A stretch of DNA of 64,000 nucleotides from Pelagomonas calceolata (taxonomy: Eukaryota > Sar > Pelagophyceae > Pelagomonadales > Pelagomonadaceae): contig CAKKNE010000004.1 of the NCBI GenBank assembly GCA_918797485.1, forward strand, positions 1,426,001-1,490,000, given 5' to 3'. Of the stretch, positions 27,509-36,641 are shown in pieces (positions within the stretch are counted from its first letter, which is position 1; each line of letters begins with the position of its first letter). The translations under genes were made by a program, and so were the position numbers. Under the pieces are notes generated by a model, which did no database searches, was not told where the DNA came from, and saw only the letters and a program-made list of their open reading frames with translations.

Positions 27509-27895
27509 ATGCCCGCCGCCGCCAAGAGCAAGCCCAAGTCCGTGCGTAAGCGCTCCAAGCACCGCATGAGCGTCGACTACCCGCGAGACGTCGAGAACGT
27601 CGCGCCGGCGGCCACGTCCAAGGCCAAGGCGGCGCCGCGCTCGCCGATCCTCGAGCGCGTCGCGTCGGCGGTCGAGAAGGTCTTCTCTCCCCAAAAAAAA
27701 GTGCCCGCGACGACGCCGACGCCCGCGCCGACGCCCGTGCCCGAGGCGACGACGACGCCCGCGCCGGCGAAGGTTCGGGTTGTCACGTCGGCGGACGCCG
27801 CCGCGCCGATGGCGCCGGCCGGGCCGTCGCCCGCAAAGGTCGCCGACGCCGTCCCGGCGCGCGGCCGCGAGCGCTGCGCCTGCTTCTTCTGGTAG
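27509..27895 (+). CDS. small basic Pro/Ala-rich protein, function unknown
   Basis: No family was recognised. The 128-residue protein starts at a well-placed ATG and has a basic N-terminus (KSKPKSVRKRSKHRMSVDYP). A short amphipathic segment lies between two Ser-Pro sites (RSPILERVASAVEKVFSPQ), followed by a Thr-Pro/Ala-Pro linker. It ends abruptly with a compact Cys/aromatic tip (RERCACFFW). The SP/TP sites would suit CDK-type phosphorylation, and the tail is not a CaaX box. It could be a small chromatin- or membrane-linked protein. Base composition matches its neighbours, and it could be a chance frame. Confidence 0.5.
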   Translation: MPAAAKSKPKSVRKRSKHRMSVDYPRDVENVAPAATSKAKAAPRSPILERVASAVEKVFSPQKKVPATTPTPAPTPVPEATTTPAPAKVRVVTSADAAAPMAPAGPSPAKVADAVPARGRERCACFFW

Positions 27896-28284
27896 GCGTC
27901 GCCGCGTCGGAGCCGCCCGGACGAAACAACGCGCGCCTATGTTACATGACTCTCCTCTAAGATGACTCCTACTCGTCCCTCTCTCTCCATGCGCATCTGC
28001 GCGCCTCTACCAACTAGCGACGCGATACGGAGACCGAGTCCAGCATCGCTAGTGTCTTACAGGACGCTAGCAAGCGGCGGCGCGACCCAGCTTTTTGTCC
28101 TCGACACTACCAAGCGGTTTTCGATGCCAAGCGGCTTAAAGCTTCGCTAAATATACGGTATCTCAGCCGCAAGCCAGCCGGTTGACGAATCACAGCAGCG
28201 TAGCACTGTATACAGCCAGCCTACCTCCCAGCCAAACCAGCAAACCCCGTCGCGCGCTGCTGGCAACCAAACACTGCCGCAGCC
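27896..28284. other. intergenic with dispersed element
   Basis: Short gap between same-strand genes. It contains one of the best copies of the GCTAG-ended 24-mer (28048-28071), about 214 bp ahead of the next start codon. No gene was recognised. Confidence 0.45.
28048..28071 (+). repeat. dispersed 24-bp GCTAG-ended element
   Basis: It reads GCTAGTGTCTTAC, three bases, then ACGCTAGC. I use it as the reference copy of the family. Confidence 0.65.
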
Positions 28285-29385
28285 ATGGACGCCGCGCCGG
28301 CACCGACGACAAAAACGACCCACGTGGCCACGGCCGCAGAGGCGAACTGCCTCCGCAGCAATAATGATGTGTGCACGCTCGCCACTGCCAAGAATGAAAT
28401 TGTAGAAGTGGGAGGCTCTCCCCTAACATTGCCGAAGGTCGCGCTCGAAGCGCACGAGATGGTCGTGGCGCACGCGTGGGATTCACAGGGCGGGCTCGCG
28501 GTCGCTTCGAGAAGGCGCGTCCTGTACTGTACGAAATCATACAAGCCCGTCGGCGAGGTCAAGGACCTCGCCTTCGACGCGAGGGATCGGTTGAGACTAG
28601 GCACCTTCGCGGGCGTCGAGAACGTCGAGGACGAGACGATCGGGTGGCCCGGGCGGTGCTGCGTCTGCATCGCAACATTGGATGAGGACGTCTTTGCGGC
28701 GGCGCTGGACGGCGAGCTCGCTTTACTGAAATCGGCAAGAGATCTAGCATGGACGGCGCCGCTCCCGGCGGACCGCGCGCAATGTCTTGCGGCCTCAAAC
28801 GACGTCGTCGTGGTATCCACGCGCCTCGGGAGCCTCGTGGCTTTTAACCACAAGGGCAGTGAGCGGTGGTCCCAGAAACTCCATGGAGACGACGACGGCG
28901 GCGGCACTTACGTTATCATCCACAACAACATTTGCTATGCGGCGGGCGGCGGCGCCTGGGCCGCTTTTTCACTAGAAACGGGCGCGCCCCTCATTCAAGG
29001 AATTTTGAGACCGCGGCGCTGCCGCGGCCTCGGCGCCGCCTCCTCAAATGTCATCGCCGCGGTCGAGGCCGGCGATTCCGACGACGCGCCGGGGCGCCGC
29101 GGCGAGATGGAGCGGACGTGCGCGCTGGCGACGCTCGCGCTGCCGCGGCGGCCCGCCGCCGACGCCTCCAAGCTGGCCAAGCTCGAGGCGCGCTTCGCGG
29201 TCGCGGCCGACCCGTTCCGCGCGGCCGTGCGGCCCGCCGACGGCGCCGCGCGCCTCGCGAAGCTCGCGGCGCGCCTCGGGCCGCCGCCGGGCTTCGGTGG
29301 GGCGCCGCCGAGCCCGCCGCCCGGGCTCGGCGACGCGCCGACGCCGCCCGCGTCGGCGCGGCGCGCGGCGTCGTCGCCGTCGTAG
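28285..29385 (+). CDS. putative beta-propeller (WD40/PQQ-like) protein
   Basis: No precise family was recognised. The first about 230 of 366 residues form a series of short strand-turn repeats like a WD40 or PQQ-type propeller: NDVCTLATAKNEIVEVGG, VVAHAWDSQGGLAVASRRRV, VCIATLDEDVFAAALDGELA, CLAASNDVVVVSTRLGSLVA and YVIIHNNICYAAGGGAWAAF. The remainder is Ala/Arg-rich and ends in Pro/Gly-rich repeats (GPPPGFGG, SPPPGLGD). No catalytic residues or signal peptide are visible, so a cytosolic scaffold is likely. The propeller call rests on pattern rather than on a match to a known protein. Confidence 0.7.
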   Translation: MDAAPAPTTKTTHVATAAEANCLRSNNDVCTLATAKNEIVEVGGSPLTLPKVALEAHEMVVAHAWDSQGGLAVASRRRVLYCTKSYKPVGEVKDLAFDARDRLRLGTFAGVENVEDETIGWPGRCCVCIATLDEDVFAAALDGELALLKSARDLAWTAPLPADRAQCLAASNDVVVVSTRLGSLVAFNHKGSERWSQKLHGDDDGGGTYVIIHNNICYAAGGGAWAAFSLETGAPLIQGILRPRRCRGLGAASSNVIAAVEAGDSDDAPGRRGEMERTCALATLALPRRPAADASKLAKLEARFAVAADPFRAAVRPADGAARLAKLAARLGPPPGFGGAPPSPPPGLGDAPTPPASARRAASSPS

Positions 29386-29634
29386 GTTTTGTGTGTAACT
29401 GTTCTGACCATCTCCTGGAGCGTCGTACCACGCATGGAGGCGAGGCTCCACCAGACCTCGTTGGGACCAGGAGAGCCACCGGCGCTACAAGCAGCGCTCT
29501 GCGTGCTGCGGCGGCGGAGAAGCTGCCCCCGAGCGCCGGAAGCCAGCGGGCGTTGGCGCCAAATCACGCCAGCCGATCGGCGAAGGGCTGCCTTGGTGCG
29601 CCGCCCGTGAATCGTACTCCTTGCAGGGTGCTGT

Positions 29635-30666
29635 ATGCCTGGCACCGCGACCCTCCCGCGAGTCGGCGTCAAGGTCCGCGCCCGCCGGCGCGAAGGCGGC
29701 CGCTGGCACAAGGCCCGCGTCGTGGCCGTTGGAGACGACGCGTGCGACCTCGACTTTGCCAATTACGGCCGGGTAGAAGGCGTGCCCGCGGAGCGCATCC
29801 AAGGCACGGAAGCGCCCACGCGACGCCGGCCGGCGCCCGCCTCGCCCCTCCGGAAGCCTCGGATCCGAGTCATTACGAGGGGCCACAAACCCGCCGAGCC
29901 GTACCGCGGCGACCGGAAGGTCGACAAAAAGCTCAAGGACTCGATCGGCTGGTGCGCGACGCGCGGCGACGTCGACCTCCTCGAGGAGGCGCTGAAACGG
30001 CGCGGCCTCGGCGCGCGCGACGCGCACGGCTGGTCGTGGTTGCATCACGCCGCCGCGGGCGGTGCCACGGACCACCTCAAGGCGATCCTGCGCGTCGTGC
30101 GCGACCGTGACGACGACGACGACGACGACGAAGCCCCGCTCGACGCCTGCGAAGACCTCAACGGCATGACGCCGTTACATTTGGCATGCGTCGCGAAGCA
30201 CGTCGACTGCGTCCGGTTGTTGCTCAAGGCCGGGGCTTCGGCCGGTAGCAAAGATTCCATGGGCTTCACGTCACTAGAGCTTGCAGGCAAGGCGGGCCAC
30301 CGCGCGCGGCGCATCCGCGCGCTCCTCGACTCCACGGGCGAGACGTCGGACTACTCCTCGAGCGACTCCGAATCTGACAACGACGAGCGCCAGAGCTACG
30401 ATCCGCTGGCGACACTCCTCCCGGACCGCGAATATGACAAATACCCGTGCCCGGCGCCGCGCCACGTTCCGGGGGCGTGCCGCTGCTGCGACGCGCTCGA
30501 CGCCTGCGAGGCGCGGTGGAACCAGTCGACGCAGGTCTGGATCCCGCCCGTGCGGCCCACGGTCGGGCGGCTACCGCCCGACGGCCGCACGTGGAAGAGG
30601 AGCGACGTCCGCCGGTACTACGGCGGCACGCGGCGGAACATGCTGGGCACGACGCGGCGTGGGTAA
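29635..30666 (+). CDS. Tudor-like / ankyrin-repeat protein
   Basis: A 343-residue protein. The N-terminal about 50 residues look Tudor- or agenet-like: GVKVRARRREGGRWHKARVV, then DDACDLDFANYGRVEGVPAE. About three ankyrin repeats follow: IGWCATRGDVDLLEEALKRR, HGWSWLHHAAAGGATDHLKA, and LNGMTPLHLACVAKHVDCVR with LLLKAGASAGSKDSMGFTSL. An Asp-rich loop of seven or more Asp separates repeats two and three. The tail has a Ser/Asp patch (SDYSSSDSESDNDERQS) and a Cys cluster (CRCCDALDAC). A protein-interaction role, perhaps on methylated ligands, is inferred. The Asp run comes from a GAC repeat and may vary in length. Confidence 0.78.
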   Translation: MPGTATLPRVGVKVRARRREGGRWHKARVVAVGDDACDLDFANYGRVEGVPAERIQGTEAPTRRRPAPASPLRKPRIRVITRGHKPAEPYRGDRKVDKKLKDSIGWCATRGDVDLLEEALKRRGLGARDAHGWSWLHHAAAGGATDHLKAILRVVRDRDDDDDDDEAPLDACEDLNGMTPLHLACVAKHVDCVRLLLKAGASAGSKDSMGFTSLELAGKAGHRARRIRALLDSTGETSDYSSSDSESDNDERQSYDPLATLLPDREYDKYPCPAPRHVPGACRCCDALDACEARWNQSTQVWIPPVRPTVGRLPPDGRTWKRSDVRRYYGGTRRNMLGTTRRG

Positions 30667-30711
30667 AATAGCACTTAAGCGAGTGCCGCGCGGGGGGGAG
30701 GAACGACCTGC

Positions 30712-32838
30712 TCAGGCCTGGTCCGAGGACGTCGCGATCATGTCCGGGTTCGCGGCGTCGCTCTGGTGCGAGTTGATGTACTTGCGCAAACCCTCGGGCG
30801 CGAAGCACTCCGCCGAGTTCTTGCCGTAGATCTCCTCGTCGGCGATGAAGCAGATGAGCAGCGTGTCCGCGACCATGTCCACGACGTCGACGAAGATGTC
30901 GCCCAGGTTGTAGGCGAGGAGCCCGACCAGTAAAGTAGGGTAGACGATCGAGTGCGTCTCCTCGGTAAAGGCCTGGCCGAGCCAGATGTAGCACACGAGG
31001 GCGCAGGTCGCGGCGATCATGAGCTTCGTGATGAAGAAGATCGCGCCGCCGATCGTCTCCAGCGCCGCCACGCGCCTCAAATTCCGCAAGACCAGGAAGA
31101 AGCCCTTGCGCGCGGCCGTGCAGAAGGGGTGCCCGAAGATGGCCGTCTGGATGTAGGCCTCCTTGTTGATGAACTTCATGCACTTCTCGAGGCACCAGAT
31201 GCAGCACTGGAAGCAGAAGAAGACGACCCTGGCAATCTTCTTCTGCATGCGCTGGACCGGCCCGTCGCCCGTCGCGTCGATGGCGTTCTCGCACTTGCGC
31301 TGGATGTACATGAGGATCGCTTTAATGATCTTGATGACGGCGATGATGAACGAACCGAAGGCCGCCGTGCCAGCGTGGTACCACGTCGCGTGCCGCGCCG
31401 CGAAGACGACGGTCGAGTTGCCGATCGTCGACCGGTCCCGCGTGAAGTAATACGTAGCGGCCGCGGTGGCGACGATGATCTGCCCGAGGGCCTCGACGAA
31501 CTCCATCGTCCAGAACAGGTCGAAGAGCATGAACCAGAGGGCGCTCTCCTGGTTCTCGGTGACCTCGAAGGTGTGGTAGGGTAGCTTGTCCGGCAGTTCC
31601 ATGCCGAACGAATTTTTACCTCTGTTGTAGAAGCTCCCTTTTGAATCTTTCTCGATGAAGTTCTTCTCCCCGGCCGTCGCGATGAAGACGATGTAGATGA
31701 ACCACACGACCAGGAAGATGGTAATCCCAATACCCTGGACGATCGGCAGCATCACGATGAGCATCATAGAATTCACAACCTTGGCGGCCTCCTTCACCAC
31801 GCCCATGGCCAGCATGATCTGGCGCCGCATGCAGCAGACGGCGCAGAAGAAGAGCGCGGCGCAGAACCAGCAGATGTAGGCGAGGATCTGCGACGCCAGC
31901 TCGTAGGTGTCGTTCTCCGCATCCACCACATCGTCGTCGACGCGCGCGTAGCTTTCGTACTGGGCGTAGAGCAGCGCCCCGAGCGCGAGCATCACGAGGA
32001 ACACGATGAGGATCGTGCCCCAGACGATCGTGAAGAGCACGCCCGGCACCCGGAGCAGACGCATGTAGAGGAAGCCGCAGACGAAGGGCAGGACCAACCC
32101 GGTGATGGCGCACGGCACCTTCGTGACGATGAGGTCCGACAGCAGCTCCTGGAACCACTTGAAGACCGCGCCCGTGCTCTCCTCGAGCGCGTCGTCGGTG
32201 AGTTCGGGGTCTTGTCTTTCTGAGATGGCCGTCCCGTTGGCGTCCGTCATGCCCGTGTCGATGTTCAGGTAGGCGGAGCCGTCCGGGATGCAGTAGCTCA
32301 CGAAGTCAAAAGTCTCGTAGGCCGCCCAGCTGTCGCAGACGCCGTCCTCGCACGACGTGTAGTCGTAAACCAGTTCCAGGTTGTTCTCGGGGCACTTGTG
32401 GACGCAGAAGCCGTAGCCCGACGGCGGGAGCTTGCCCAGGGACGGGCCCGAGAGCGCCACGTTCCACTCGCTGCCCGTCGGGTTCGGGTAGTAGAGGTAG
32501 GGCTTGGACTCGACGGCGCCGCCGTGGCCCTCCTTGCCGCAGATCCAGCCGTTGTGGTCGATCCAATTCGTCAGGATGTAGGGCCGGCCCTGGCCGATGG
32601 CCGGGGACTCGACCCAGCCAAACGCAATAATCCCGAGCCACGTCACGGCGATCCAGTGCGCGATGATAATGAGGAGCCATAAAACATCGGTGCACTTGCG
32701 CTCGGACCGCGGCCCCGCGAAGTCCTTGCCGACATCGAGCTTGTTGATGGCCTTGTGCTGCTCGAGCTCCTTCGCCGACTCGTCGGAGTAGCCGGCGTGC
32801 TCCACAATATTATCGGGGTCGGCCTCCTCCTTGCCCAT
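30712..32838 (-). CDS. choline transporter-like protein (CTL/SLC44 family)
   Basis: A 708-residue multi-pass membrane protein of the SLC44/CTL family, which carries choline and possibly ethanolamine. The order is typical. A short cytosolic N-terminus (FAGPRSERKCTDVLWLL) leads into the first helix. A large extracellular loop has paired Cys (YGFCVHKCPENN, DYTSCEDGVC). About nine further helices follow. The family signature sits in the second half with EFVEALGQIIVATAAATYYF, then ATWYHAGTAAFGSFIIAVIK, and next FCFQCCIWCLEKCMKFINKE with AYIQTAIFGHPFCTAARKGF. The end faces the cytosol and has no further domain. Length is normal for the family. The gene converges with the Tudor/ankyrin gene, with 45 nt between stops. 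Confidence 0.92.
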   Translation of the reverse strand: MGKEEADPDNIVEHAGYSDESAKELEQHKAINKLDVGKDFAGPRSERKCTDVLWLLIIIAHWIAVTWLGIIAFGWVESPAIGQGRPYILTNWIDHNGWICGKEGHGGAVESKPYLYYPNPTGSEWNVALSGPSLGKLPPSGYGFCVHKCPENNLELVYDYTSCEDGVCDSWAAYETFDFVSYCIPDGSAYLNIDTGMTDANGTAISERQDPELTDDALEESTGAVFKWFQELLSDLIVTKVPCAITGLVLPFVCGFLYMRLLRVPGVLFTIVWGTILIVFLVMLALGALLYAQYESYARVDDDVVDAENDTYELASQILAYICWFCAALFFCAVCCMRRQIMLAMGVVKEAAKVVNSMMLIVMLPIVQGIGITIFLVVWFIYIVFIATAGEKNFIEKDSKGSFYNRGKNSFGMELPDKLPYHTFEVTENQESALWFMLFDLFWTMEFVEALGQIIVATAAATYYFTRDRSTIGNSTVVFAARHATWYHAGTAAFGSFIIAVIKIIKAILMYIQRKCENAIDATGDGPVQRMQKKIARVVFFCFQCCIWCLEKCMKFINKEAYIQTAIFGHPFCTAARKGFFLVLRNLRRVAALETIGGAIFFITKLMIAATCALVCYIWLGQAFTEETHSIVYPTLLVGLLAYNLGDIFVDVVDMVADTLLICFIADEEIYGKNSAECFAPEGLRKYINSHQSDAANPDMIATSSDQA

Positions 32839-33126
32839 TTTGTCTTCCCAGTGTTATGAGCTCCTGGCGCGCGCTTCGTGGAAGGAGCGCCTCCCTTCAA
32901 ACAGAAGGCTGCCCGGCGCTGCCCGCGTCGGCGCGGCTTCGTGTCAGGAGCGCACGGCGCGGAAACAGCCGCGCATAGATTGCAAAAAAAGCCCGGCGGC
33001 CGGCCCGCGCGGGCCCGGCGCGGGACACGTCGAGCGGCCGGCGGGAGCCGTTGCGAGGGGTCCGGGGGCGCGAGAGCGTCCCTGGTCGTGTGAAAACCCG
33101 CACGTACTTACTCTAGAAAACTCACC

Positions 33127-34449
33127 CTACTCGAGGAACACGACCCCCACGGGCTCTATGATGTCCGCGGGCGCGCGGCGCCGCCGCGGCGACGGGCCGC
33201 ACCGCTCCGCGAAGCGCGCCGCCGGCGGCGCCGCGCGCACCTGGGACGCCGCCGCGGCGTGGTCGGCCGCGCGCGCGGCCGCCTCGACGAAGACCGCGTC
33301 GTCCTCGGAGTAGCCCGCGGCGCGCCAGGCGGCCACGAGCGCCGCGGACGCGGCGCCCGGCGCCGCCCGCAGCGCCGCCCGCGCCCGGCAGAACGCCGCG
33401 ACGCCCGCCTCGTCATTATTGGTGCCGGCGCAGGCGTAGGCGGCGACGGCCGCGGCGGCACGCGCGGCGTCTCCATCAATGCCGCCCTCGCGCACCGCGG
33501 CGGCCCGGAGCGCGCGCGCACAGCGTTTCGACGAGGGGAAGCGGCCGCCGTCCGCGAACCGCGACGCGAGGCGGTAGAGGCGCGGCGGTGCCGACGGCGG
33601 CGCCGCGTGGCCCGCGGAAGCGCCGCAGCGCGGACACGGCGGCACGCAGCCCGCCGACGGGAGCTTGACGGCGTAGACGTCGAAGGCCCCGGGCGCCGCG
33701 ACCGTCGCCATCGTCTCTTTCTGCAGGCCGGGCCGCGCGTGGTCCCGGCACGGCGCGCCGCCGCAGTCCGCGGCGACGCACGCGCCGCACAGATTTTGAG
33801 GCGGCCGGACGCCGTCGAGCACGCGCACGCGCTGCGGCCACGGCGCCCCGCGTAACGCGCGCGCCGCGGCGTCCGCTTTGGCCGACGCGCCCTCCCTTGC
33901 ATCTCTGACAATATAGACGACCCAGTGCTGCGGGTCGTCCGTGGCGCCCTTCCCTCGCACGTGCGCGAAACAATAACACTTCAGCGTCGCGTCCCAGGCG
34001 TCGCCCGCGCCGTCGGCCTCGAGCACGAGGAGCCGCCGCCTCGTCTTCGCGTCCGGGACATACGTCCGGTGCGCGGGGCCCTTGACCAAACTCCGGACGC
34101 TGCGCCGCTGCTGCGCGAGGGCCGTGATGGTCTTGATCTTCACCTTCACGCTGCTCCAGCGTGCCCGCGCTCGCTCGGACGCCGCCGCGTCGTTTCGTTT
34201 GACGGGTGCGCTCGTCGGGCGTCGGCGTCGTGGCGGCGACGGCGTGCGCTCGCGGGCCGCGGTCGCGAAGGCGCTCTTCGGGCGGCTTTTTCGTGGCGGC
34301 GAATCGCGGGCCGCCGTCGCGAAGGCGCGCGCCGGCGAGCGGGGCGGCGGCGTCGGGGCGCGCCGCCGGCGGCGCGGCGTCACGTCGGGCAGAAGGGGCT
34401 GGACGCGCGGCTCCGGGGAGTTGACGAGGCCGTAGGCCGTGTAGTACAT
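33127..34449 (-). CDS. basic N-terminus protein with Cys pairs, function unknown
   Basis: No family was recognised. The first about 110 of 440 residues are disordered and basic, with a repeated unit ARAFATAARDSPPRK / KSAFATAARERTPSP. A possibly folded centre follows: YVPDAKTRRRLLVLEADGAG, KCYCFAHVRGKG and QHWVVYIVRDA. Two Cys groups come next (CGACVAADCGGAPCRDH and CVPPCPRCGASAGH), whose spacing could bind zinc. The rest is Ala-rich helix (RAAAAVAAYACAGTNNDEAG). Codon use and composition match its neighbours, and the frame has no competing recognisable gene on the other strand, so I accept it as coding. Confidence 0.6.
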   Translation of the reverse strand: MYYTAYGLVNSPEPRVQPLLPDVTPRRRRRAPTPPPRSPARAFATAARDSPPRKSRPKSAFATAARERTPSPPRRRRPTSAPVKRNDAAASERARARWSSVKVKIKTITALAQQRRSVRSLVKGPAHRTYVPDAKTRRRLLVLEADGAGDAWDATLKCYCFAHVRGKGATDDPQHWVVYIVRDAREGASAKADAAARALRGAPWPQRVRVLDGVRPPQNLCGACVAADCGGAPCRDHARPGLQKETMATVAAPGAFDVYAVKLPSAGCVPPCPRCGASAGHAAPPSAPPRLYRLASRFADGGRFPSSKRCARALRAAAVREGGIDGDAARAAAAVAAYACAGTNNDEAGVAAFCRARAALRAAPGAASAALVAAWRAAGYSEDDAVFVEAAARAADHAAAASQVRAAPPAARFAERCGPSPRRRRAPADIIEPVGVVFLE

Positions 34450-34751
34450 GTTTTGCGCGCTTTCCGCTCCCGGGGCAGCCTCCTGGTGATCTATAAATGC
34501 TCGGAGAGCATGGGGGGCGGCCTCTTGCCGGTTCTAGGTCGCGTCACCTGGGCTATTGGCTCGGAGAGCATGGCTTTGTTGAGAGCGCGTTGTCTAGTAG
34601 CTTCCGGCGCCGGGTCGCCCACGAGTCTTAGCACCGCAACGTTAGCGGCCGGGGCCAGCGAGTGATCGGGCTGGGGCGCGAGGCGCGGGGGAGCCCGCCA
34701 GGGAGTGAAAAGCCCGGTGGTTTAACGAGAGGCTAGCGAACAACAGACATC
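34450..34751. other. intergenic with 15-bp direct repeat
   Basis: This gap holds the 15-mer GCTCGGAGAGCATGG twice, at 34500-34514 and 34560-34574, exactly 60 bp apart. A TATAAA lies just before the first. No gene was recognised. Confidence 0.45.
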
Positions 34752-36296
34752 CTAGTAGAAGATCAGGTGCGTGAGGCCCGCGTAGGGCGCGCCCGTCTTG
34801 CGCCCGCGCGCGGCCTTCTTGGCGGCGCCCGGCGGCGGCGCGAACGTGAGGCCGACGACGTGGCGGCCGGCGGCCAGCGCTTCGATGACGACGTGGCACG
34901 TGTCCTTGACGTCGTAGATCTTGAGGGCCGCGGGCGGCTTCGCCGGGAGCGCCACGGCCGCGCCGTCGAGCGTCCAGCGCACGTTGCCCTTGAGCGGCAG
35001 GCGCCCGGCCGGGCACCGACCCCAGGGGCACGGCGCCTCGCAGGCCACGAGGGGTCTACTGGAAGTCTTCACGTCGATGGCAAACGTCGCCTCGCCGCTC
35101 GTAGCCGACGAAGAGAACAGCACCTTGCGGTCCACATAACCCATGGGGTGCGCCGCCCAGCGCGCGTCCTCGCGCGGGCCCCAGCCCGACGCGTCGACGA
35201 CCGCGTCCTCGAGGGCGTGGCCGACGCGCGGCCGCATGCTCGTGAGGCACGTCGGGGACCGGTCGCAGAGCGCGGCCTCGCAGCCCATGCGCTTCGGTAA
35301 AGGTGGAACCGATTCCTCGATGAGCGCCTCCCTCCGCAGGGCTCTGCTTAAAACGCCGAGATAGGCGTGCGCCCAGCACAGCCCCCAGAGCCGGTGGAGG
35401 CCCGCCGCCGGGTGGTGCCTCGCTAATCGCCGCCGGGGCAACGCCGGCTCGCTCATATCCGGCCGGGGCGGGTCGCCCTTGCCCTCGTGGAAGAGCTTCT
35501 CGGAACCCTTCTTCAATGCCTCGAAACCGCTCCTCCTCAAATGCACCAACAACCCCCCAAAGTCCCCGGAATGCGCGCCGACACCGGAATAAGAATCGAC
35601 GACCCACTTCCCGCCGCAACTCTGCTTCGCGTTGCTCCCCGCCGGAACACGCTTTTTGTGGTCGTCGTCCTTCGGCAGGAACACGCCCCCTTGCCAGAAG
35701 AGGACCGCCGGCGCACTCCCGTCCGTCTGTAAATGACGCACGAAGTGCTCGACGGCGCACGACCCGCGGTCGGCCATCATCTGGTAGTCCCAGGCCACGA
35801 CGTCGTTGTCGGCGCCGGCCATCGTAATCACGCACGTGTGTGAAGGCATGCTGCCGAAGCCGCCGACCGCGTGGTTCCGGAATTGCAAGTTGATGCCCTC
35901 CGTCCTCAATACAGCCCCGAAGTGCCTCGCAAAGACGTGCGGGAAGCTCTCGTTGTGGTAGACGTCGTGGCCTGCGGTGGTTGAGATGCCGAGCTGCGCG
36001 ATCCGCACTTCGCCTCGTTTGATCCCTCCGAGCAGCTTTCTTTCGAGAGTTTTCGTGCCCCGGCCATAGGTCATGAACTCGTCTATTTTCTTACCCACGT
36101 CGTCGTCGAAGCCGTAGTGGTCTCTTATCCGCTTCCGGTGCGCGTCGGCCGCGGCTGCCAATCGGTGGACGTCGACCGCCGTTTTTGTTAATGTCTTCTC
36201 GGCGTACTGTCTGACAAACAACGCGAGCTCGTCGCCGTGGTTCTTCGCCCCGGCGGCGGCGAGGAGCAGCGCGAGCGCTGCTTGCACGGCGCGCAT
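34752..36296 (-). CDS. secreted SGNH-hydrolase-like protein
   Basis: A 514-residue protein with a clear signal peptide (MRAVQAALALLLAAAGAKNH). Block-like features of SGNH/GDSL hydrolases occur in order. RIAQLGISTTAGHDVYH stands where the nucleophile Ser lies in block I. LQFRNHAVGGFGSMPSHTC resembles block II/III. DNDVVAWDYQMMADRG and LFWQGGVFLP follow. A late HHPAAGLHRLWGL resembles the block V H-P-x-x-x-x-H pattern. The C-terminal domain has strands and Cys pairs (CEAPCPWGRCPAG). Proteins of this layout act on sugars or lipids at the surface; the substrate is unknown. The catalytic Ser is not in a canonical GDS, so activity is uncertain. Confidence 0.68.
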   Translation of the reverse strand: MRAVQAALALLLAAAGAKNHGDELALFVRQYAEKTLTKTAVDVHRLAAAADAHRKRIRDHYGFDDDVGKKIDEFMTYGRGTKTLERKLLGGIKRGEVRIAQLGISTTAGHDVYHNESFPHVFARHFGAVLRTEGINLQFRNHAVGGFGSMPSHTCVITMAGADNDVVAWDYQMMADRGSCAVEHFVRHLQTDGSAPAVLFWQGGVFLPKDDDHKKRVPAGSNAKQSCGGKWVVDSYSGVGAHSGDFGGLLVHLRRSGFEALKKGSEKLFHEGKGDPPRPDMSEPALPRRRLARHHPAAGLHRLWGLCWAHAYLGVLSRALRREALIEESVPPLPKRMGCEAALCDRSPTCLTSMRPRVGHALEDAVVDASGWGPREDARWAAHPMGYVDRKVLFSSSATSGEATFAIDVKTSSRPLVACEAPCPWGRCPAGRLPLKGNVRWTLDGAAVALPAKPPAALKIYDVKDTCHVVIEALAAGRHVVGLTFAPPPGAAKKAARGRKTGAPYAGLTHLIFY

Positions 36297-36641
36297 GGCT
36301 GCTAGCAGTGATTGTCACGCCTCATATACGGTTTCGAGCTGCAGCCTTGCAATGTGCACGTAACGTATCTCTTTGCTTTTACAGGTACAGCAGCAAGCCC
36401 AGCCTGCCCAGGCTTTGCTTGCTAGTATCTTACTGTACGCTAGCGCGGCTTGCTGGCTTGCTCGAGGTTTTGGGGCTATACGGCCCCTGCATTTATCAAT
36501 TGACGCTGCAGTACCCCATTCGCTACCCTCTCCGCTAGGATTACCCAGCTGTGCGACGGTCTGGACCCTTGGGACAGCCGCAGCAGAGGTGGGCAAAGAG
36601 CTCGGAGAGGCCAGTGCCGAAACTAATCGGACGAAGGCGGG
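36297..36641. other. divergent 5' gap with dispersed element
   Basis: Shared upstream region of two divergent genes, containing a GCTAG-ended 24-mer at 36421-36444 (125 bp and 198 bp from the two starts). No gene was recognised. Confidence 0.45.
36421..36444 (+). repeat. dispersed 24-bp GCTAG-ended element
   Basis: It reads GCTAGTATCTTAC, three bases, then ACGCTAGC. It differs from the copy at 28048 only in the middle. Confidence 0.65.
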
